This document shows, piece by piece, positions 8,097 through 16,233 of a DNA stretch of 64,000 bases. The DNA comes from JAJEEA01 sp965243615 (GTDB lineage: Bacteria; Acidobacteriota; Vicinamibacteria; Vicinamibacterales; UBA8438): contig CBDEVO010000003.1 of the NCBI GenBank assembly GCA_965243615.1, positions 4,402,001 to 4,466,000 of the forward strand, read 5' to 3'. Below the pieces are notes generated by a model. It did not search any database. It was not told where the DNA came from and saw only the letters and a list, made by a program, of their open reading frames with translations. Position numbers and translations under genes: made by a program. The stretch's first letter is position 1; each line of letters starts with the position of its first letter.

Positions 8097-9023
8097 TTAG
8101 AGGCCGAGAACGTCGACGAGCTCCTTGACGGCGGCCGCGGACCGCTCCAGCGCCGCCCGCTCGCCGGGCTCGAGGGCGATCTCGATCACCTGCTCGGCTC
8201 CCCCCGCGCCCAGCTTCACCGGCACCCCGACGAACAGGTCCCGGATGCCGTACTCGCCCTGCAGGTAGACCGCGCACGGCAGGATCTTCTTCTTGTCCTT
8301 CAGGATCGCCTCGACCATCTCCACCGCGGCCGATCCCGGCGCGTAGTACGCGCTGCCGGTGCCCAGCAGCTTGACGATCTCCGCCCCGCCCTTGGCGGTC
8401 CGGTCGACGATGGCGTCGACCGTCGCCTCATCGAGAAGCTGGGTGATGGGGATTCCCGCGACGGTGGAGAAGCGCGGCAGGGGCACCATGGTGTCGCCGT
8501 GCCCCCCGAGCACGAAGGCGTGGGTGTTCTCGACCGACACCTGCAGGGCCTCGGCGATGAACGAGCGCATGCGGGCGGAATCGAGCACCCCCGCCATGCC
8601 CACGACCCGCTCGCGGGGGAACCCGCTCGCGCGGTACACCACCTGGCACATCGCGTCGAGGGGGTTCGTCACCGGGACGATGATGCAGTCGGGCGAGTGC
8701 TTGACGACCTCGGCCGTCACCGACCGGATGATGCTCGCGTTCTTGTTGAGCAGGTCGTCGCGGCTCATGCCCGGCTTGCGGGCGAGGCCGGCGGTGATGA
8801 CCACGATGTCCGACCCCGCGGTGTCGGCGTAGTCGTTGGTGCCGAGCACCCGCGAGTCGGACCCCTCGATGGGACAGGCCTCGAGCATGTCGAGGCCCTT
8901 GCCCTGCGGCACGCCCTCGAGGATGTCCAGGACCACGACATCGGCCAGCTCCTTGTCGGCGATGCTCCTCGCCGCGGTGGCGCCGACGTTGCCCGACCCG
9001 ATGACGCTGACTTTTCGATTCAT
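8097..9023 (-). CDS. mdh: malate dehydrogenase (LDH-like type)
   Basis: 308 aa NAD-dependent interconversion of malate and oxaloacetate. The NAD site is VIGSGNVGA with acidic DILEG after beta-2; substrate residues appear as ARKPGMSR (Arg typical of malate specificity), VTNPLDAM and the catalytic His in GGHGDTMVP. The ATG at 9023 begins MNRKVSVIGSGN; the open frame upstream is non-homologous. First gene of the minus-strand TCA block mdh-sucCD-korAB-ndk. A TATAAT on this strand at 9237-9232 may drive it. Confidence 0.95.
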   Translation of the reverse strand: MNRKVSVIGSGNVGATAARSIADKELADVVVLDILEGVPQGKGLDMLEACPIEGSDSRVLGTNDYADTAGSDIVVITAGLARKPGMSRDDLLNKNASIIRSVTAEVVKHSPDCIIVPVTNPLDAMCQVVYRASGFPRERVVGMAGVLDSARMRSFIAEALQVSVENTHAFVLGGHGDTMVPLPRFSTVAGIPITQLLDEATVDAIVDRTAKGGAEIVKLLGTGSAYYAPGSAAVEMVEAILKDKKKILPCAVYLQGEYGIRDLFVGVPVKLGAGGAEQVIEIALEPGERAALERSAAAVKELVDVLGL

Positions 9024-9416
9024 GACGCGTTCAGTACCCCTTTCACCGCCGGCCGTCCGGCGACGGACGCCCCCCGCCCTGCGATGCGCCGGGCATCGCC
9101 CCGTGGCACGAGGGCAGCATCGTCTCCGGGAACCGTGGAACCCTTGTGGAATCGCCCCGCCGGCGGTCCGCGAACCGCCCGTTCCGGGGCCGTTGATCGC
9201 GTGGTGGGCGAACCTCCGCCAGCGGCCGCCCATTATACTGGTACACTTCCTGCCACGCCCAGCCGCGCACGGAGGGCTCGCCGCCCGTTGGCGCCCGGCC
9301 GCCCGCGGCGATGCGGCGGGACCTCGCCCCACGGGCCGCCAGCCGTCCGCCGGCGTCCTCGCCGGCACCGGTCGGACCCGGAGATTCACCACAACTTCTC
9401 GAGAAGCGAGCGCCGC
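9024..9416. promoter_or_regulatory. divergent intergenic region mdh/serA with a bidirectional -10 element
   Basis: This 393-nt gap separates two divergent genes. Its only AT-rich spot is 9232-9239, reading TATACT on the plus strand (9234-9239) and TATAAT on the minus strand (9237-9232). Neither has a convincing -35 at 16-18 bp. The position, about 210 nt from mdh and 180 nt from serA, fits a shared divergent promoter. I see no gene, repeat or terminator in the rest. Confidence 0.4.
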
Positions 9417-11015
9417 ATGAAGATCGTGATAGCCGATCCCCTGCCGCCGTCGGCGGCAGACCTGCTCCGCGACCGGGGTTGGACCGTCGACGCCGAGTCC
9501 GGCCGGCACCGGCCCCGCCTCGAGGCCGACCTCGCCGACGCCGACGCGCTGATCGTCCGCAGCGCCACCCGGGTCGACGCCGGGCTGCTGGCCGCCGCGC
9601 CCCGGCTCCGGATCGTGGCGCGCGCCGGCACGGGCGTCGACAACGTCGACCTCGACGCCGCGAGCGCGAACGGGGTCCTGGTCGTCAACGCCCCGGGGGC
9701 CAACAGCGTCAGCGTGGCCGAGCACGCGATGGCCCTCCTGCTCGCCTCGGCCCGGTCCGTGGCCCAGGCCGACGCGCGGCTCAAGGCGGGCCACTGGGAG
9801 AAGAAGCGCCTCACGGGGGTCGAGGTGCGCGGGAAGACCCTGGGGGTCGTCGGCCTCGGCCGCATCGGCCGGGAGGTCGTGCACCGCGCCCACGCGTTCG
9901 GGATGCGGTGCGTCGCGCACGACCCCTTCATCGCGGGCCAGGTCGCCGCCGACCTCGACGTCGAGCTCATGGAGCTGGACGAGCTGTGCGGGGCCGCCGA
10001 CTTCATCACCCTGCACGTGCCGGCCGCGGACGCCGGGCCGCTGTTCACGGCCGAGCGGCTGGCCCGCTGCAAGCCGTCGGCGCGCATCGTCAACACCGCG
10101 CGCGGGGCCCTCATCGACGAAGGGGCCCTCGCCGACGCGATCGAGCGGGGCGCCATCGGCGGGGCCGGGCTGGACGTCTTCCAGGTCGAGCCGCCGCGAG
10201 ACGCGCGCCTCGTCCGCCTCCCCCAGGTCGTCACCACCCCGCACATCGCCGGGTCCACCCACGAGGCTCAGGAGCTCGTGGGGCTGGAGACGGCGGCCTG
10301 CGTGCGCGACTTCCTCGGCGCGGGCATCGTGCGCAACGCCGTCAACTACCCCTCGCTCGGCCCCGAGGAGCTGAAGCGCACACAGCCGTACATGGTGCTC
10401 GCGCGGCGACTGGGGACCCTGCTGAAGCACATCGGCGACGCGCGTCCCGAGGCCCTGGCCCTCCGGTACTACGGCGGGCTCGCCGACGGCAACAACGAGC
10501 CGCTCGTCGGGGCCAGCCTCGTCGGTTTCTTCGGATCGACGGTGGACAACGTCACCCCCATCAACGCGCGGGCGGTGGCCCGCGACCGCGGCATCGAGAT
10601 CATCGAGTCGCGCAGCTCGAGGCCCCGCAACTTCACCAACCTCATCTCGATGAAGCTCCACACCGACCGGGGCGAGCACTGGGTCGAGGGGGTCCTGTTC
10701 GAGCAGGCGGGCCCGAGGCTGGTCCTGCTCGACGGCGTGCAGATCGAGGCCCCCTTGGAGGGCACCCTCGTGGTCGTCCGCAACGAGGACCAGCCGGGCG
10801 TGATCGGCGAGGTGGGCCGGATTCTCGGCCGCCACGGCATCAACATCGAGACGTTCGCGCTGGGCCGGGGTGCGTCGGGGGGGGGCGCGGTGGCAGTGGT
10901 GAAGATCGATCGGAACGACACCGGGGACCCTGGCCTCATGACCGAGGTCCTGCAGGAGATCCGCGCCGTGCCCGCCGTGAGGGAGGCGTCCGTGATCTCG
11001 AGCTGGACCACTTGA
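9417..11015 (+). CDS. serA: D-3-phosphoglycerate dehydrogenase, long form with ACT domain
   Basis: 532 aa, the usual length for the long SerA type. First committed step of serine synthesis, oxidising 3-phosphoglycerate with NAD. Visible are the Rossmann motif GLGRIGREV near residue 147, the catalytic Arg in NTARG, the His in PHIAGSTHEA, an intervening domain and a C-terminal ACT domain (VVRNEDQPGVIGEVGRIL) that normally binds serine for feedback control. The frame is open far upstream, but MKIVIADPLP at 9417 matches the family N-terminus. The ribosome-binding site is weak. Confidence 0.95.
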   Translation: MKIVIADPLPPSAADLLRDRGWTVDAESGRHRPRLEADLADADALIVRSATRVDAGLLAAAPRLRIVARAGTGVDNVDLDAASANGVLVVNAPGANSVSVAEHAMALLLASARSVAQADARLKAGHWEKKRLTGVEVRGKTLGVVGLGRIGREVVHRAHAFGMRCVAHDPFIAGQVAADLDVELMELDELCGAADFITLHVPAADAGPLFTAERLARCKPSARIVNTARGALIDEGALADAIERGAIGGAGLDVFQVEPPRDARLVRLPQVVTTPHIAGSTHEAQELVGLETAACVRDFLGAGIVRNAVNYPSLGPEELKRTQPYMVLARRLGTLLKHIGDARPEALALRYYGGLADGNNEPLVGASLVGFFGSTVDNVTPINARAVARDRGIEIIESRSSRPRNFTNLISMKLHTDRGEHWVEGVLFEQAGPRLVLLDGVQIEAPLEGTLVVVRNEDQPGVIGEVGRILGRHGINIETFALGRGASGGGAVAVVKIDRNDTGDPGLMTEVLQEIRAVPAVREASVISSWTT

Positions 11016-11048
11016 GGCCCCCCGCGACCGTGCGGCCGGGCTCCTCCG

Positions 11049-11609
11049 CTAGGGGAGCGTCAGGCGAAACGAGGCCTGCCGGCCGGGATCGAACAGCTCG
11101 ACGGCGTCGTCGTCTATGCGCTGCACCTGGTAGGGTCCGGGCAACTCATCTCCGACCCGCGCCAGCACGACGCGTCCGTCGAGGGAGAGGACCGCGGTGC
11201 GGCGGGGACCGGACGGGGTCTCGTCGGTCGCAATGCCGGCCAGCGACACCCTCAACGAGGCGGCCGGCACGTCCGCGGCGGGGCTCCGCGCCCAGCCCTC
11301 GGGCACCATCGCCTCACGCCCGGCCGCGGCGGGCGCGGCACGCCGGGGGGCGAGCGTGAACGGGTTGCGGATCACCGGCCGCGGCCGGGGCGCGTGCTCG
11401 AGCCAGGCGGCCATCCGCGCCACCTCCCGGTCCAGATCGACCCGTTCGACCGGGGGCGGCGCGGTCGGCGGAGACGCCTGCGGCGCCCCGGGTCCGCCTC
11501 CGCGAGGGGGAGCGGGGGCCGCACCGGGCATGGTCCCCGCCGCCGAGGCCAGCCAAGCGGCCAGCAGCCCCCCGCCCGTCGCCCACATCGCCAGACGCGT
11601 CCTGCTCAT
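11049..11609 (-). CDS. exported or anchored protein with PilP/GspC-like C-terminal domain
   Basis: 186 aa. An N-terminal hydrophobic segment (about residues 5-25) is followed by a Pro/Gly-rich linker and a compact C-terminal domain with the pattern L.GIA, AVLSLDGR, ARVGDELPGPYQVQRIDDDAVELFD. That resembles the HR/PilP domains of type II secretion and type IV pilus inner-membrane proteins, which link membrane and outer-membrane components. No other secretion or pilus gene is in the window, so it may be an orphan or have another role. It is divergent from kdsB and convergent with serA. Confidence 0.5.
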   Translation of the reverse strand: MSRTRLAMWATGGGLLAAWLASAAGTMPGAAPAPPRGGGPGAPQASPPTAPPPVERVDLDREVARMAAWLEHAPRPRPVIRNPFTLAPRRAAPAAAGREAMVPEGWARSPAADVPAASLRVSLAGIATDETPSGPRRTAVLSLDGRVVLARVGDELPGPYQVQRIDDDAVELFDPGRQASFRLTLP

Positions 11610-11712
11610 CACCCAGCCCGCCCATCGTCGCCTTCGGCTCCGCCGGGCGCCCGACCAATCCGCCGGGAGTCCGCGCCGTTGTACGTCGCAGACTCCCGGC
11701 CCCGCCTCATCG

Positions 11713-11732
11713 TACCATGTCCCGACATGGTA
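11713..11732. promoter_or_regulatory. perfect 9-bp inverted repeat overlapping the kdsB start
   Basis: TACCATGTC and GACATGGTA are perfect inverted copies separated by CC. The element lies in the short region between the divergent PilP-like gene and kdsB and covers the proposed kdsB ATG at 11727. It could be a repressor operator or a hairpin occluding translation initiation. Confidence 0.55.
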
Positions 11733-12524
11733 GGATTCGCTGTGCGCCCCGCCACGCCCCCACTCCCCCGGAACGCACCCGCCGCCGGAGGAGCCGTCGC
11801 CATCATCCCCGCCCGCTACGCGTCGACCCGATTGCCGGCCAAGCCGCTGGTGGATATCGGCGGCCGGACGATGATCGAGCACGTCTACCGGCACGCGGCG
11901 GACGCCCGTTCGGTCGACCGTGTCCTCGTCGCGACCGACGACGACCGGATCGCGCGGGCGGTGAGCGCTTTCGGGGGCGAGGTGCGCATGACCCGCTCCG
12001 ATCACGCGTCGGGCACCGACCGCCTCGCCGAGGTCGCGGCCGGTCTCGACTGCGACCTGATCGTCAACGTGCAGGGGGACGAGCCGCTCATCGCCCCGGA
12101 GGTCATCGACGCCGCGGTCGCGGCCGCGGCCGACCCCGCGGTCGCGATGTCCACCCTGCGCTGCCCCCTCGCGGACGCCGACGCCTGGCGCGACCCCGAC
12201 GTCGTCAAGGTCGCCGTCGACCGCGCGGGCTACGCCCTCTTCTTCTCCCGCGCGCCCATCGGTCTCGATCGCGACGCCGCCCCCGCGCCGCCCGGGGTCG
12301 ACCGGCACATCGGGCTCTACGCGTACCGCCGGCCGCTCCTGCTGGCCCTCAGCCGGCTCGAGCCGACCCCGCTCGAGCGCGCCGAGCGCCTCGAGCAGCT
12401 TCGAGCCCTCGAGCACGGCTACCGCATCATGACCACACGCATCGACGACGACCCCATCGGCGTCGACACGCCCGCAGATCTCGACCGCGTGCGCCGACGC
12501 CTCGCGGCCGGAGCCCCGGCATGA
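11727..12524 (+). CDS. kdsB: 3-deoxy-manno-octulosonate cytidylyltransferase (CMP-Kdo synthetase)
   Basis: Activates Kdo with CTP for attachment to lipid A. The nucleotidyltransferase signature IIPARYASTRLPAKPL follows a short N-terminal extension, and VNVQGDEP holds the metal-binding Asp. 265 aa from the ATG at 11727, slightly longer than the usual ~250; the in-frame GTG at 11742 is an alternative start, with TAGGAT just ahead of it. It overlaps pyrG by 4 nt (ATGA), pairing the Kdo activator with the enzyme that makes its CTP. Confidence 0.93.
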   Translation: MVGFAVRPATPPLPRNAPAAGGAVAIIPARYASTRLPAKPLVDIGGRTMIEHVYRHAADARSVDRVLVATDDDRIARAVSAFGGEVRMTRSDHASGTDRLAEVAAGLDCDLIVNVQGDEPLIAPEVIDAAVAAAADPAVAMSTLRCPLADADAWRDPDVVKVAVDRAGYALFFSRAPIGLDRDAAPAPPGVDRHIGLYAYRRPLLLALSRLEPTPLERAERLEQLRALEHGYRIMTTRIDDDPIGVDTPADLDRVRRRLAAGAPA

Positions 12525-14221
12525 GCAAGCCGATCCTCAACGACGCGGGCCGGCCCGTGAAGTTCATCTTCGTCACCGGCGGGGTCGTCTCGTCCCTCGG
12601 CAAGGGGCTGGCCGCCGCCTCGATCGGGTGCCTGCTGGAGGGGCACGGCTACCGGGTGACGTTGCAGAAGCTCGATCCCTACGTCAACGTCGACCCCGGC
12701 ACCATGAGCCCGTACCAGCACGGCGAGGTCTACGTCACCGACGACGGGGCCGAGACCGACCTCGACCTCGGCCACTACGAGCGCTTCACGCACACCCTCA
12801 CCACCAAGAACCACAACTGGACCACCGGCCAGATCTACCTGTCGGTGATCCAGAAGGAGCGCCGCGGCGACTACCTCGGCGGCACGGTGCAGGTCATCCC
12901 CCACATCACGAACGAGATCAAGGACTGCATCCGCACGGTGGCGAAGGACGTCGACATCGTGCTGGTGGAGGTCGGCGGGACCGTCGGCGACATCGAGAGC
13001 CAACCGTTCCTCGAGGCCATCCGGCAGTTCAGGCAGGACGTCGGGCGGGCGCACACCCTCTACGTCCACCTGACCCTGGTGCCGTTCATCGGGGCCGCGG
13101 GCGAGCTCAAGACCAAGCCGACCCAGCACAGCGTCCGCGACCTGCGGTCCATCGGCATCCAGCCCGACATCCTCCTGTGCCGCACCGACCGGGTCCTGCC
13201 GCCGGAGCTCCGCGGCAAGATCGCACTCTTCTGCGACGTGGACGAGGACGCGGTGATCACGGCCAGGGACGTGTCGACCATCTACGAGGTGCCCCTCATC
13301 CTCGGCGGCGAGGGGCTCGACCGCAACGTGCTCCGGCGGCTGCAACTGCCCGATTCCGAACGCGCCATGCACGCATGGCAGTCGCTCGTCGAGGACCTCC
13401 GGAGCCCCGTCGACCGTCTCCGCATCCACGTGGTCGGCAAGTACGTGGGCTACGAGGACTCCTACAAGAGCCTCAACGAGGCCCTGTATCACGGCGGCTT
13501 CCGGCATCGGCTCGGCGTCGACATCCAGTGGGTCGAGGCGGAGGCCCTCGAGGCCGACGGCGGCGACGAGCTGCTCACAGGCGCGGACGGCATCCTCGTC
13601 CCCGGCGGGTTCGGGGACCGGGGCACCGGCGGCATGATGCGCGCCGCGCGCATCGCCCGCGAGGGCCGCATCCCCTACTTCGGCATCTGCTACGGCTTCC
13701 AGTGGGCGGCGGTCGAATTCGCCCGGAACGTGTGCGGTCTCGAGGGGGCGGACTCCACCGAGTGCAACCCCGACGCCGAGCACAAGGTCATCTACAAGCT
13801 GCGCGACCTGCTCGGCGTGGACGACCTCGGCGGGACGATGCGGCTGGGCCGCTATCCCTGCGAGCTGTCCGCCGGCTCGCGGGCGCATCGGATCTACGGG
13901 ACCGGCGAGGTGCACGAACGCCACCGGCACCGCTACGAGTTCAACCGGGAGTACGAGGCGGCCCTGGCCGAGCACGGCCTCGTCATCTCCGGCCAGTCCC
14001 CCGACCGCCGCTTCGTCGAGACCATCGAGCTCCCCGACCACCCGTGGTTCGTGGCGGTCCAGTTCCACCCCGAGTTCCGGTCGAAGCCGCTCGATCCGCA
14101 CCCGCTGTTCGCAGACTTCGTGCGGGCCAGCCACGAGCACAAGGTCGCGGCCGCGCGGTCGGACGAGGAACGGCCGACGGCGCCGGAACCGGTGAAGAGC
14201 GAGCAGGAGTCCGCGCGTTAG
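12521..14221 (+). CDS. pyrG: CTP synthase (glutamine-hydrolysing)
   Basis: 566 aa. N-terminal synthetase domain begins with the ATP-binding FVTGGVVSSLGKGLAAAS; the C-terminal class I glutaminase domain has the nucleophile Cys in GICYGFQ (most homologues have GICLGMQ) and HPEF near the end. Amidates UTP to CTP with glutamine nitrogen. Coupled to kdsB by a 4-nt overlap. The last ~20 residues are an acidic/Glu-rich tail. Confidence 0.97.
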   Translation: MSKPILNDAGRPVKFIFVTGGVVSSLGKGLAAASIGCLLEGHGYRVTLQKLDPYVNVDPGTMSPYQHGEVYVTDDGAETDLDLGHYERFTHTLTTKNHNWTTGQIYLSVIQKERRGDYLGGTVQVIPHITNEIKDCIRTVAKDVDIVLVEVGGTVGDIESQPFLEAIRQFRQDVGRAHTLYVHLTLVPFIGAAGELKTKPTQHSVRDLRSIGIQPDILLCRTDRVLPPELRGKIALFCDVDEDAVITARDVSTIYEVPLILGGEGLDRNVLRRLQLPDSERAMHAWQSLVEDLRSPVDRLRIHVVGKYVGYEDSYKSLNEALYHGGFRHRLGVDIQWVEAEALEADGGDELLTGADGILVPGGFGDRGTGGMMRAARIAREGRIPYFGICYGFQWAAVEFARNVCGLEGADSTECNPDAEHKVIYKLRDLLGVDDLGGTMRLGRYPCELSAGSRAHRIYGTGEVHERHRHRYEFNREYEAALAEHGLVISGQSPDRRFVETIELPDHPWFVAVQFHPEFRSKPLDPHPLFADFVRASHEHKVAAARSDEERPTAPEPVKSEQESAR

Positions 14222-14288
14222 CACGGCGCCGCCTCCCCGAGAAGACCCAGACTCCCCCGGGCCCGAGCGGAGCCGCGGGCTGACGATT

Positions 14289-14334
14289 GGCGGGTCGGCA
14301 GCCCGCCGAACCGCCCGGCCTCCGAGCGGAGGCC
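14289..14334. terminator. GC-rich hairpins after pyrG (possible terminator)
   Basis: Two inverted repeats lie between pyrG and kdsA: GGCGGG/CCCGCC (14289-14294 and 14302-14307) and a perfect 8-bp GGCCTCCG/CGGAGGCC with 2-nt loop (14317-14334). Neither is followed by a T run, so an intrinsic terminator is uncertain; attenuation or a Rho-related role is possible. A -10 box for kdsA follows downstream. Confidence 0.3.
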
Positions 14335-14416
14335 GCGAATCCAGCCGGGCCGGCCCGGCACCGATCGCACCCGCCGGTGCCGCCTCCGGCCCATCGGCGG
14401 GTGTCCGGCGCCCCCC

Positions 14417-14422
14417 TATAAT
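14417..14422 (+). promoter_or_regulatory. kdsA: TATAAT -10 box directly before kdsA
   Basis: A consensus TATAAT ends 7 nt before the GTG start of kdsA, placing the expected transcription start at or next to the first base of the start codon. No Shine-Dalgarno sequence fits between them. No clear -35 box is seen 16-18 bp upstream. The geometry suggests a leaderless transcript, or a start codon further inside the gene. Confidence 0.55.
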
Positions 14423-14428
14423 GGTCGG

Positions 14429-15256
14429 GTGTCGGTGGTGAACATCGGTGACATGGCCGTCGGCGACGGTGGGCCGCTCGCGCTCATCGCCGGCCCGTGC
14501 GTCATCGAGAGCGAAGCGCACGCCCTCTTCCTGGGCGGCGCCATTGCCGCCGTCGCCCGGCGCCTCGGGGTTCCCTACATTTTCAAGGCATCGTTCGACA
14601 AGGCCAACCGCACCTCCGGCCGCTCGTTTCGCGGCCCCGGCCTCAAGGCGGGCCTCGCCGCGCTCAGGGCCGTCAAGGAAACCCACGGCGTACCCGTCCT
14701 GACCGACGTCCACGAGACCGCGCAGGTGGACGCCGTGGCGAAGGTCGCGGACGTCCTCCAGATCCCGGCCTTTCTCTCGCGGCAGACCGATCTGATCATC
14801 GCCGCCGCCGCCACCGGCCGCGCCGTGAACGTCAAGAAGGGACAGTTCCTCGCGCCCTCGGACGTGCGCCACGCGGTCGCCAAGATCACCGGGACCGGCA
14901 ACCGCCGCGTCCTCGTCACCGAGCGGGGGACCAGCTTCGGCTACCACGACCTCGTCGTCGACTTCCGCGCGTTCCCCCAGCTCAGGGCCCTGGGCGTGCC
15001 GGTGGTGTTCGACGTCACCCACAGCCTTCAGTTGCCGGGCGCGGGCGACGGGGTGACCGCGGGTCAGGCCGAGTACATCGAGCCGATGGCCGCGGCCGGC
15101 GCCGCCGCCGGGGTCGACGCCCTCTTCCTCGAGATTCACGAGGAGCCCTCGCGGGCGAAGAGCGACGCCCAGAATGCGCTCCGGCTCGACCGGCTGCAGC
15201 CGTTGCTCGAGCGGGTGCTGCGGATCGCCGAAGCCGCGAGGGATCGAGGCGCATGA
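14429..15256 (+). CDS. kdsA: 3-deoxy-8-phosphooctulonate (Kdo-8-phosphate) synthase
   Basis: 275 aa. Condenses phosphoenolpyruvate with arabinose-5-phosphate. Family motifs are IAGPCVIES near the N-terminus, FKASFDKANRTS, VNVKKGQFLAP, and VFDVTHSLQLPG. The GTG at 14429 begins SVVNIGDMAVGDG and gives the normal length. The stop overlaps the kdsD start (ATGA), so substrate-producing and substrate-using enzymes are coupled. Confidence 0.96.
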   Translation: MSVVNIGDMAVGDGGPLALIAGPCVIESEAHALFLGGAIAAVARRLGVPYIFKASFDKANRTSGRSFRGPGLKAGLAALRAVKETHGVPVLTDVHETAQVDAVAKVADVLQIPAFLSRQTDLIIAAAATGRAVNVKKGQFLAPSDVRHAVAKITGTGNRRVLVTERGTSFGYHDLVVDFRAFPQLRALGVPVVFDVTHSLQLPGAGDGVTAGQAEYIEPMAAAGAAAGVDALFLEIHEEPSRAKSDAQNALRLDRLQPLLERVLRIAEAARDRGA

Positions 15257-16233
15257 CCGCCACCGGCGCCGCGCCGGTCGACCGGACGCTGGCGCGGCAG
15301 GTCATCGAGGTCGAGGCGGAGGCGCTGAGGGCGCTCGCGGACGGACTCGACGAACGGTTCGACGCGGCGGTGCGGCTGCTCGAGTCGTGCGCGGGACGGG
15401 TCATCGTCACCGGCATGGGCAAGTCGGGAATCATCAGCCGCAAGATCGCGGCCACCCTCGCCAGCACCGGCACCCCGGCGTTCTTCCTGCACCCGGCCGA
15501 GGCCGTCCACGGCGACCTCGGCGTCGTGCAGGACGACGACGTCGTCGTGGCCCTGTCGCACAGCGGCGAGACGAACGAGATCCTGCGCCTGATCGACACC
15601 ATCCGGCGCGTCGGGGCCCGGCTCGTCTGCCTGACCGGCGCCCCCGGGTCGACCCTCGCCCGCACCGCGGACGTCGCCCTCGACTGCGGGGTCCGCACCG
15701 AGGCGTGCCCCCTGAACCTCGTGCCGACGGCCAGCACCACCGCCGCGCTGGCCCTCGGCGACGCCCTCGCCATGACCCTGCTCGTCCGGAAGGGCTTCCG
15801 CCAGGAGGACTTCGCCCACCTGCATCCCGGCGGCGGGCTCGGCAAGCGCCTGCTGCCGGCCGGCCGCCTGATGCAATCCGGCGACAAGGTCCCGGTGGTC
15901 CCCGCCACCGCCCCGATGCCCGCGGTGGTCCGCGAGATGAGCGACAAGAAGCTCGGCATGACCTGCGTGGTGGACGCGGCGGGGCGGCTCGCCGGCGTCA
16001 TCACCGACGGCGACCTGCGGCGGGAGCTCGCGGCGGGACGGCCGCTGTCCGCCCGCACCGCCGGCGACGTCATGTCGCCGGCGCCGCACACGATCGCCGC
16101 ATCGACCCTGGCCGCCCGCGCCCTGCACCTCATGGAGACCCATCGCATCACCGCACTCGTGGTGGTCGGCAACGCCGGTCGGGTCGAGGGGGTCGTCCAC
16201 CTCCACGATCTCTGGCGTACCGAGCTGTTCTGA
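15253..16233 (+). CDS. kdsD: D-arabinose-5-phosphate isomerase (KpsF/GutQ family)
   Basis: 326 aa. Isomerises ribulose-5-phosphate to arabinose-5-phosphate for Kdo synthesis. An N-terminal SIS domain has GMGKSGIISRK and ALSHSGETNEI, then HLHPGGGLGKRL; two CBS domains follow from about residue 205. The ATG overlaps kdsA by 4 nt and the stop overlaps the next gene by 1 nt (TGATG). The Kdo-8-phosphate phosphatase KdsC is not in the window. Confidence 0.95.
   Translation: MTATGAAPVDRTLARQVIEVEAEALRALADGLDERFDAAVRLLESCAGRVIVTGMGKSGIISRKIAATLASTGTPAFFLHPAEAVHGDLGVVQDDDVVVALSHSGETNEILRLIDTIRRVGARLVCLTGAPGSTLARTADVALDCGVRTEACPLNLVPTASTTAALALGDALAMTLLVRKGFRQEDFAHLHPGGGLGKRLLPAGRLMQSGDKVPVVPATAPMPAVVREMSDKKLGMTCVVDAAGRLAGVITDGDLRRELAAGRPLSARTAGDVMSPAPHTIAASTLAARALHLMETHRITALVVVGNAGRVEGVVHLHDLWRTELF

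Noticed and set aside
9024..10835. Upstream extension of the mdh frame into serA
   Set aside because: The mdh N-terminus MNRKVSVIGSGN is at 9023; the extension is antisense to serA and non-homologous.
12419..15139. 906-codon minus-strand open frame over kdsB, pyrG and kdsA
   Set aside because: GC-driven shadow of three well-recognised genes; product has no family features.
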